From contig JALWUZ010000045.1 of NCBI GenBank assembly GCA_027079895.1, positions 1 to 8,909 of the forward strand: a stretch of DNA of 8,909 nt, written 5' to 3'. Position 1 is the first letter of the stretch, and the number at the start of each line of letters is the position of its first letter. Shown piece by piece: positions 6,915-8,909 of this stretch. Made by a program: the position numbers and the translations under genes. The notes under the pieces were generated by a model. That model ran no database searches. It saw only the letters and a list, made by a program, of their open reading frames with translations, and was not told the origin of the DNA. The stretch comes from Anaerolineae bacterium (lineage in GTDB: Bacteria; Chloroflexota; Anaerolineae; B4-G1).

Positions 6915-6945
6915 GGGTAGGCGATGGCACTGCCATCGTCTACCC
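6915..6945. repeat. Near-perfect inverted repeat, 15-bp arms around a single base
   Basis: The left arm GGGTAGGCGATGGCA (6915-6929) and right arm TGCCATCGTCTACCC (6931-6945) are reverse complements with one mismatch, centred on C6930. It lies in the 242-bp divergent intergenic region, about 30 bases upstream of the glycosyltransferase -35 and about 48 bases upstream of the rightward -35. There is no T-run, so it is not an intrinsic terminator, and the one-base centre argues against a simple RNA hairpin. It could be a regulator's operator serving one or both promoters, or a dispersed palindromic repeat of the genome. Outside the arms the symmetry stops. Confidence 0.85.
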
Positions 6946-6993
6946 AGCGTCCTCCAATCTTGTCCATTCGCCCTGGCGGGGTTCGCTGTCACG

Positions 6994-7022
6994 TTGACGC
7001 TCCCCCCACTTAATGCTATACT
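6994..7022 (+). promoter_or_regulatory. Strong sigma-70-type promoter for the rightward genes
   Basis: TTGACG (6994-6999) and TATACT (7017-7022) are separated by the ideal 17 bases. Transcription would start near 7029, leaving a leader of about 25 bases before the Trm112-like ATG at 7054, which has GAGGAG (7042-7047) six bases upstream. It is the closest match to the consensus promoter in the window. Confidence 0.75.
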
Positions 7023-7053
7023 ACTCCGGTAATCCCACAATGAGGAGTGCGCG

Positions 7054-7305
7054 ATGGTCAGTGAGGAACTGTTGGAGATATTGCGTTGTCCCTACTGCGT
7101 CAGCGGGGAGACGCGCAAGCCCGGCGACGACCCCGGCCGCCTGGAACTGGTACACGGCTGCTGGCTGGTCTGTCAGGAGCCGGATTGTGGCCGCAAGTAC
7201 CCCATCCGCGACGACATTCCGGTGATGCTCATCGAGGAGGGGGACAAGTGGGTTGACGTCGCCGTCGCCGACCTGCCGGTGCCGCCCCCGCCCGCGTCGC
7301 AGTAG
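7054..7305 (+). CDS. Trm112/UPF0434-like small zinc-binding protein
   Basis: An 83-residue protein of the Trm112 family. Members are small zinc proteins; in eukaryotes and archaea Trm112 activates and stabilises methyltransferases acting on tRNA, rRNA and release factors, while bacterial relatives are mostly untested. The sequence shows ELLEILRCPYC at 5-15, with zinc ligands C12 and C15, then CQEPDCGRKYPIRDDIPVML at 40-59, with C40 and C45, matching the family's final zinc site and its IRDDIPVML signature. The tail is extended and ends in a proline run, making it longer than the usual 60-odd residues. It is the first gene after the strong rightward promoter and lies 13 bp before the small membrane gene. 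No methyltransferase gene is visible next to it, so a partner cannot be named. Confidence 0.9.
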   Translation: MVSEELLEILRCPYCVSGETRKPGDDPGRLELVHGCWLVCQEPDCGRKYPIRDDIPVMLIEEGDKWVDVAVADLPVPPPPASQ

Positions 7306-7318
7306 GCGTTAATGAGCG

Positions 7319-7549
7319 ATGTTCCACTGGCGCGTGATTCTGCTGGCCGCGCTGGCCGTTTTGTTGATGTTGGGCGGGCTGGCGGCGTTGATCGCCCCCG
7401 AAGTCCGCGAGGGGCCGGTGTTGTATGCGTTCGATGAGCACCACGCGGTGCGGGCCCTCGACGCCCTCGGTGCGCTGTTGGTGACGCTCGGATGCGGGCT
7501 CTCGTGGGGCGCGGGGGTCCTGTGGCAGCGGCTGGTGTATGCTCCCTGA
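7319..7549 (+). CDS. Small two-helix membrane protein of unknown function
   Basis: A 76-residue protein I do not recognise. It has two predicted membrane helices: about residues 5-27 (RVILLAALAVLLMLGGLAAL) and about 46-70 (ALDALGALLVTLGCGLSWGA). They are joined by a short acidic, histidine-containing loop (PEVREGPVLYAFDEHHAVR). The single basic residue near each end gives little topology information. The start has no strong ribosome binding site; another ATG seven bases earlier is in a different frame, and the Trm112-like stop is only 13 bp upstream, so translation may rely on coupling. Its last 11 bases overlap the start of the GIY-YIG/HEAT gene. Hydrophobicity and its packed position between two real genes support it as a gene; function is unknown. 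Confidence 0.65.
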   Translation: MFHWRVILLAALAVLLMLGGLAALIAPEVREGPVLYAFDEHHAVRALDALGALLVTLGCGLSWGAGVLWQRLVYAP

Positions 7550-8549
7550 CGCGCCCGGCACTTACGCCTTGCTCCTGCGTCTGCTCCGCCCGACGGTCGT
7601 CGGTGTGGGGAAGTTGGGCCGCTTCCATCTGGCCGCCGGATGGTACGTCTACGTCGGGAGTGCGCTGGGACCGGGCGGGCTGGCGGCCCGCGTCGGGCGC
7701 CACCTGCGGCGGGAGAAGCGTCTCCACTGGCACGTGGATTATCTGCTCGCGGTCGCCCCGGTGGTCGCCGTGTGGTACGCCGTCGGGCGGGAACGGCGGG
7801 AGTGCGCTTGGGCCCGGTCGCTGGCCGCTCGGCCGGGTGCAATCCTGCCGGTGAGGGGGTTCGGAGCGTCCGACTGTCACTGTCCGGCGCATCTGTTCTA
7901 CTTCGCCGCGCGGCCCACCAGAGATTTGTTGACCCGCGCCGCGCGGGTGCCCTTGTCAGAGGAAAGGATTATGCCCGAACCGTTCGAGGTGTTCTTGGAG
8001 TGTATCGCTGCCGGGGACGATGAGCGCACCGAGGAGGCCGCGCTCGCCGTCGGGCGCGTCGGGGAAGCGGCGGTGGAGCCGCTGCGGAGGTTGTTGGCGG
8101 CGGGGGACGCCGATCAACGCTGGTGGGCGGTCCGCGCCCTGGCCGCCGTCGGCAGTCCGGCGGCGCGGGAGACGCTCGTCGCCGCGCTGGACGACCCCGA
8201 CGCCGATGTGCGGGCCTGCGCCGCCCAGGGGTTGGGGGAGTTGCAGGCCCCGGAGGCGGTGACGGCGTTGGTGCGCCGCCTGGCCGACCCCAGCCCGTTC
8301 GTCTCCCGGCTCGCCTCCGACGCGCTGAGCCGCATCGGGGAGCCGGCGGTGTCCGCGCTCATCGCCGCGCTGGGGGCGCCGGAGTCGCCGGTGCGGGCCG
8401 GAGCCGCCCGCGCCCTGAGCATCATCCAGCCGGAGGAGGCCATCCCCGCCCTGTACGCCGCGCTCGACGACCCCAGCGTGCTCGTCTCCCACTACGCCGA
8501 CGAGGCGTTGGAGCGGATGGGGGCGGGGCTGGTGCTGTTCCGCCCGTAG
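7539..8549 (+). CDS. GIY-YIG (DUF123/COG1833, Uri-type) domain fused to HEAT repeats
   Basis: A 336-residue open frame with two parts. Residues 1-124 are a DUF123/COG1833 domain of the GIY-YIG nuclease superfamily. It has the GTY element (7-9) in GTYALLLRL, the YIG-like WYVYVGSALGPGGL (35-48), R51 and RHLR (54-57), EKRLHWHVDYLL (59-70), E88 in RRECAWA, and the family ending GFGASDCHCPAHLFYF with C113, C115 and H118. A nuclease role is suggested by the superfamily; E88 as catalytic acid is my guess. Residues about 148-330 are HEAT/PBS-lyase-like repeats with a 30-31-residue period (starts near 179, 210, 241, 271, 302), a protein-binding scaffold. The start overlaps the small membrane gene by 11 bases and lacks a good ribosome binding site. 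A strong internal start sits at the domain junction (7971), so separate translation of the HEAT half is possible. Confidence 0.8.
   Translation: MLPDAPGTYALLLRLLRPTVVGVGKLGRFHLAAGWYVYVGSALGPGGLAARVGRHLRREKRLHWHVDYLLAVAPVVAVWYAVGRERRECAWARSLAARPGAILPVRGFGASDCHCPAHLFYFAARPTRDLLTRAARVPLSEERIMPEPFEVFLECIAAGDDERTEEAALAVGRVGEAAVEPLRRLLAAGDADQRWWAVRALAAVGSPAARETLVAALDDPDADVRACAAQGLGELQAPEAVTALVRRLADPSPFVSRLASDALSRIGEPAVSALIAALGAPESPVRAGAARALSIIQPEEAIPALYAALDDPSVLVSHYADEALERMGAGLVLFRP
7959..7973 (+). promoter_or_regulatory. Internal ribosome binding site and ATG at the GIY-YIG/HEAT junction
   Basis: GAGGAAAGG (7959-7967) precedes an in-frame ATG at 7971-7973, codon 145 of the larger frame. It is a better initiation site than the one at 7539. 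Translation from here would give a 192-residue HEAT-only protein (MPEPFEVFLECIAAG...) ending at 8549. The GIY-YIG domain ends about 20 residues earlier at HLFYF, so this ATG falls exactly between the domains. Either a nested start or an ancestral two-gene boundary whose stop codon was lost would explain it. Confidence 0.6.
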
Positions 8550-8567
8550 ATTCGACGAGGAGGAGAT

Positions 8568-8909
8568 ATGACGACTAAAGTGTACGACGCCATCATCATC
8601 GGCGCGGGGAGCGTGGGGCTGCCCACGGCTTTCTTCCTGGCGCAGGCGGGGCTCAAGCCGCTGGTGATAGACCAGTTCGCCAGCCCCGGTCAGGGCTCGA
8701 ACAAGGCGGCGATCGGGGGCATCCGGGCTACCCACTCCGCGCCCTCCAAGATTCGGCTGTGCCTCAAGTCCATCGCGGTGTTCTCCACCTGGAAGGAGAC
8801 TTACGGGGACGACATCGAGTGGTATCGCGGGGGGTATTCCTTCGTCGCCTATCGGGAGCGGGAGGAGCGGATTTTGAAGGATCTGCTGAAGATCCAGCAG
8901 GCTTACGGG
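8568..8909 (+). CDS. FAD-dependent oxidoreductase, DAO family (sarcosine oxidase beta-like), C-terminus outside window
   Basis: The first 114 residues of a DAO-superfamily flavoenzyme, which oxidise amines or amino acids with FAD. The N-terminal Rossmann fold reads YDAIIIGAGSVGLPTAFFL, with the dinucleotide motif GAGSVG at 12-17 and the acidic residue D35 at the end of the second strand (PLVID). NKAAIGGIRATHS (45-57) matches the FAD-contacting GGIR segment of sarcosine oxidase beta and related dehydrogenases. Family members are usually 380-450 residues, so most of the substrate domain is missing and the substrate cannot be inferred. The ATG has GAGGAGGAG ending two bases upstream (8557-8565). 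It lies 18 bp after the GIY-YIG/HEAT stop and probably shares its transcript. Confidence 0.93.
   Translation, partial: MTTKVYDAIIIGAGSVGLPTAFFLAQAGLKPLVIDQFASPGQGSNKAAIGGIRATHSAPSKIRLCLKSIAVFSTWKETYGDDIEWYRGGYSFVAYREREERILKDLLKIQQAYG

Noticed and set aside
6812..6967. 52-codon N-terminal extension of the glycosyltransferase
   Set aside because: The frame is open, but it lacks family similarity, runs through the putative promoter and the palindrome, and a strong ribosome binding site marks the start at 6811.
5507..6997. A 496-codon open frame on the plus strand
   Set aside because: It is the antisense shadow of the glycosyltransferase, with no recognisable motif and no ribosome binding site, and it runs through the divergent promoter region.
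7173..7892. Minus-strand open frames over the Trm112-like, membrane-protein and GIY-YIG genes
   Set aside because: They are rich in Arg, Pro, Ala and Thr, match no family I know, and oppose genes with clear motifs and ribosome binding sites.
7054..8549. A defence-type system built from the GIY-YIG, HEAT and membrane proteins
   Set aside because: No ATPase, helicase, methyltransferase, reverse transcriptase or other usual defence component is nearby, and there is no sign of a mobile element, so the claim is not supported.

Overview
The window is GC-rich, densely coded chromosomal DNA. The best guess at a source is a Chloroflexota-type bacterium (Anaerolineae/Thermoflexia-like). The main clue is a secreted beta-helix protein with a C-terminal YLPLVVR-type tail, which I associate with exported proteins of that phylum. 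A DegS/DegU-like cytoplasmic two-component pair, a Trm112-like zinc protein and a GT4 glycosyltransferase fit but do not prove it. This assignment is inference; no rRNA or marker gene is present.

Minus strand, read right to left. A GT4 glycosyltransferase (5432-6811) with its own putative promoter is followed, after 125 bp holding a second putative promoter, by a tight six-gene run. The order is DegU-like response regulator, DegS-like histidine kinase, SCP2 sterol-carrier-like protein, small coiled-coil PD-(D/E)XK protein, exported parallel beta-helix protein, and an iron-containing alcohol dehydrogenase cut by the left window edge. Gaps are 13, 38, 53, -4 and 24 bp and each start has a usable Shine-Dalgarno, so this looks like one operon driven from about 5341-5368. 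The regulators come first, which suggests the pair controls its own operon and perhaps the exported protein.

Divergent region 6812-7053. This holds a putative promoter for the glycosyltransferase, a near-perfect 15-bp inverted repeat with a one-base centre, and a strong sigma-70-type promoter (TTGACG, 17 bp, TATACT) facing right.

Plus strand. The rightward promoter serves a Trm112/UPF0434-like zinc protein, a 76-residue two-helix membrane protein, a GIY-YIG (DUF123/COG1833) domain read in frame into a HEAT-repeat domain, and an FAD-dependent DAO-family oxidoreductase cut by the right window edge. The GIY-YIG/HEAT reading frame has an internal ATG with a good ribosome binding site at the domain junction, so it may make one fused product, two products, or both.

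No tRNA, rRNA, CRISPR array, transposase or prophage gene is seen. The very long plus-strand open frames over the minus-strand genes are shadows of high-GC coding. I do not see a recognisable new defence or mobile system. The least ordinary items are the GIY-YIG/HEAT junction, the composition of the six-gene operon, and the palindrome with its flanking promoters.
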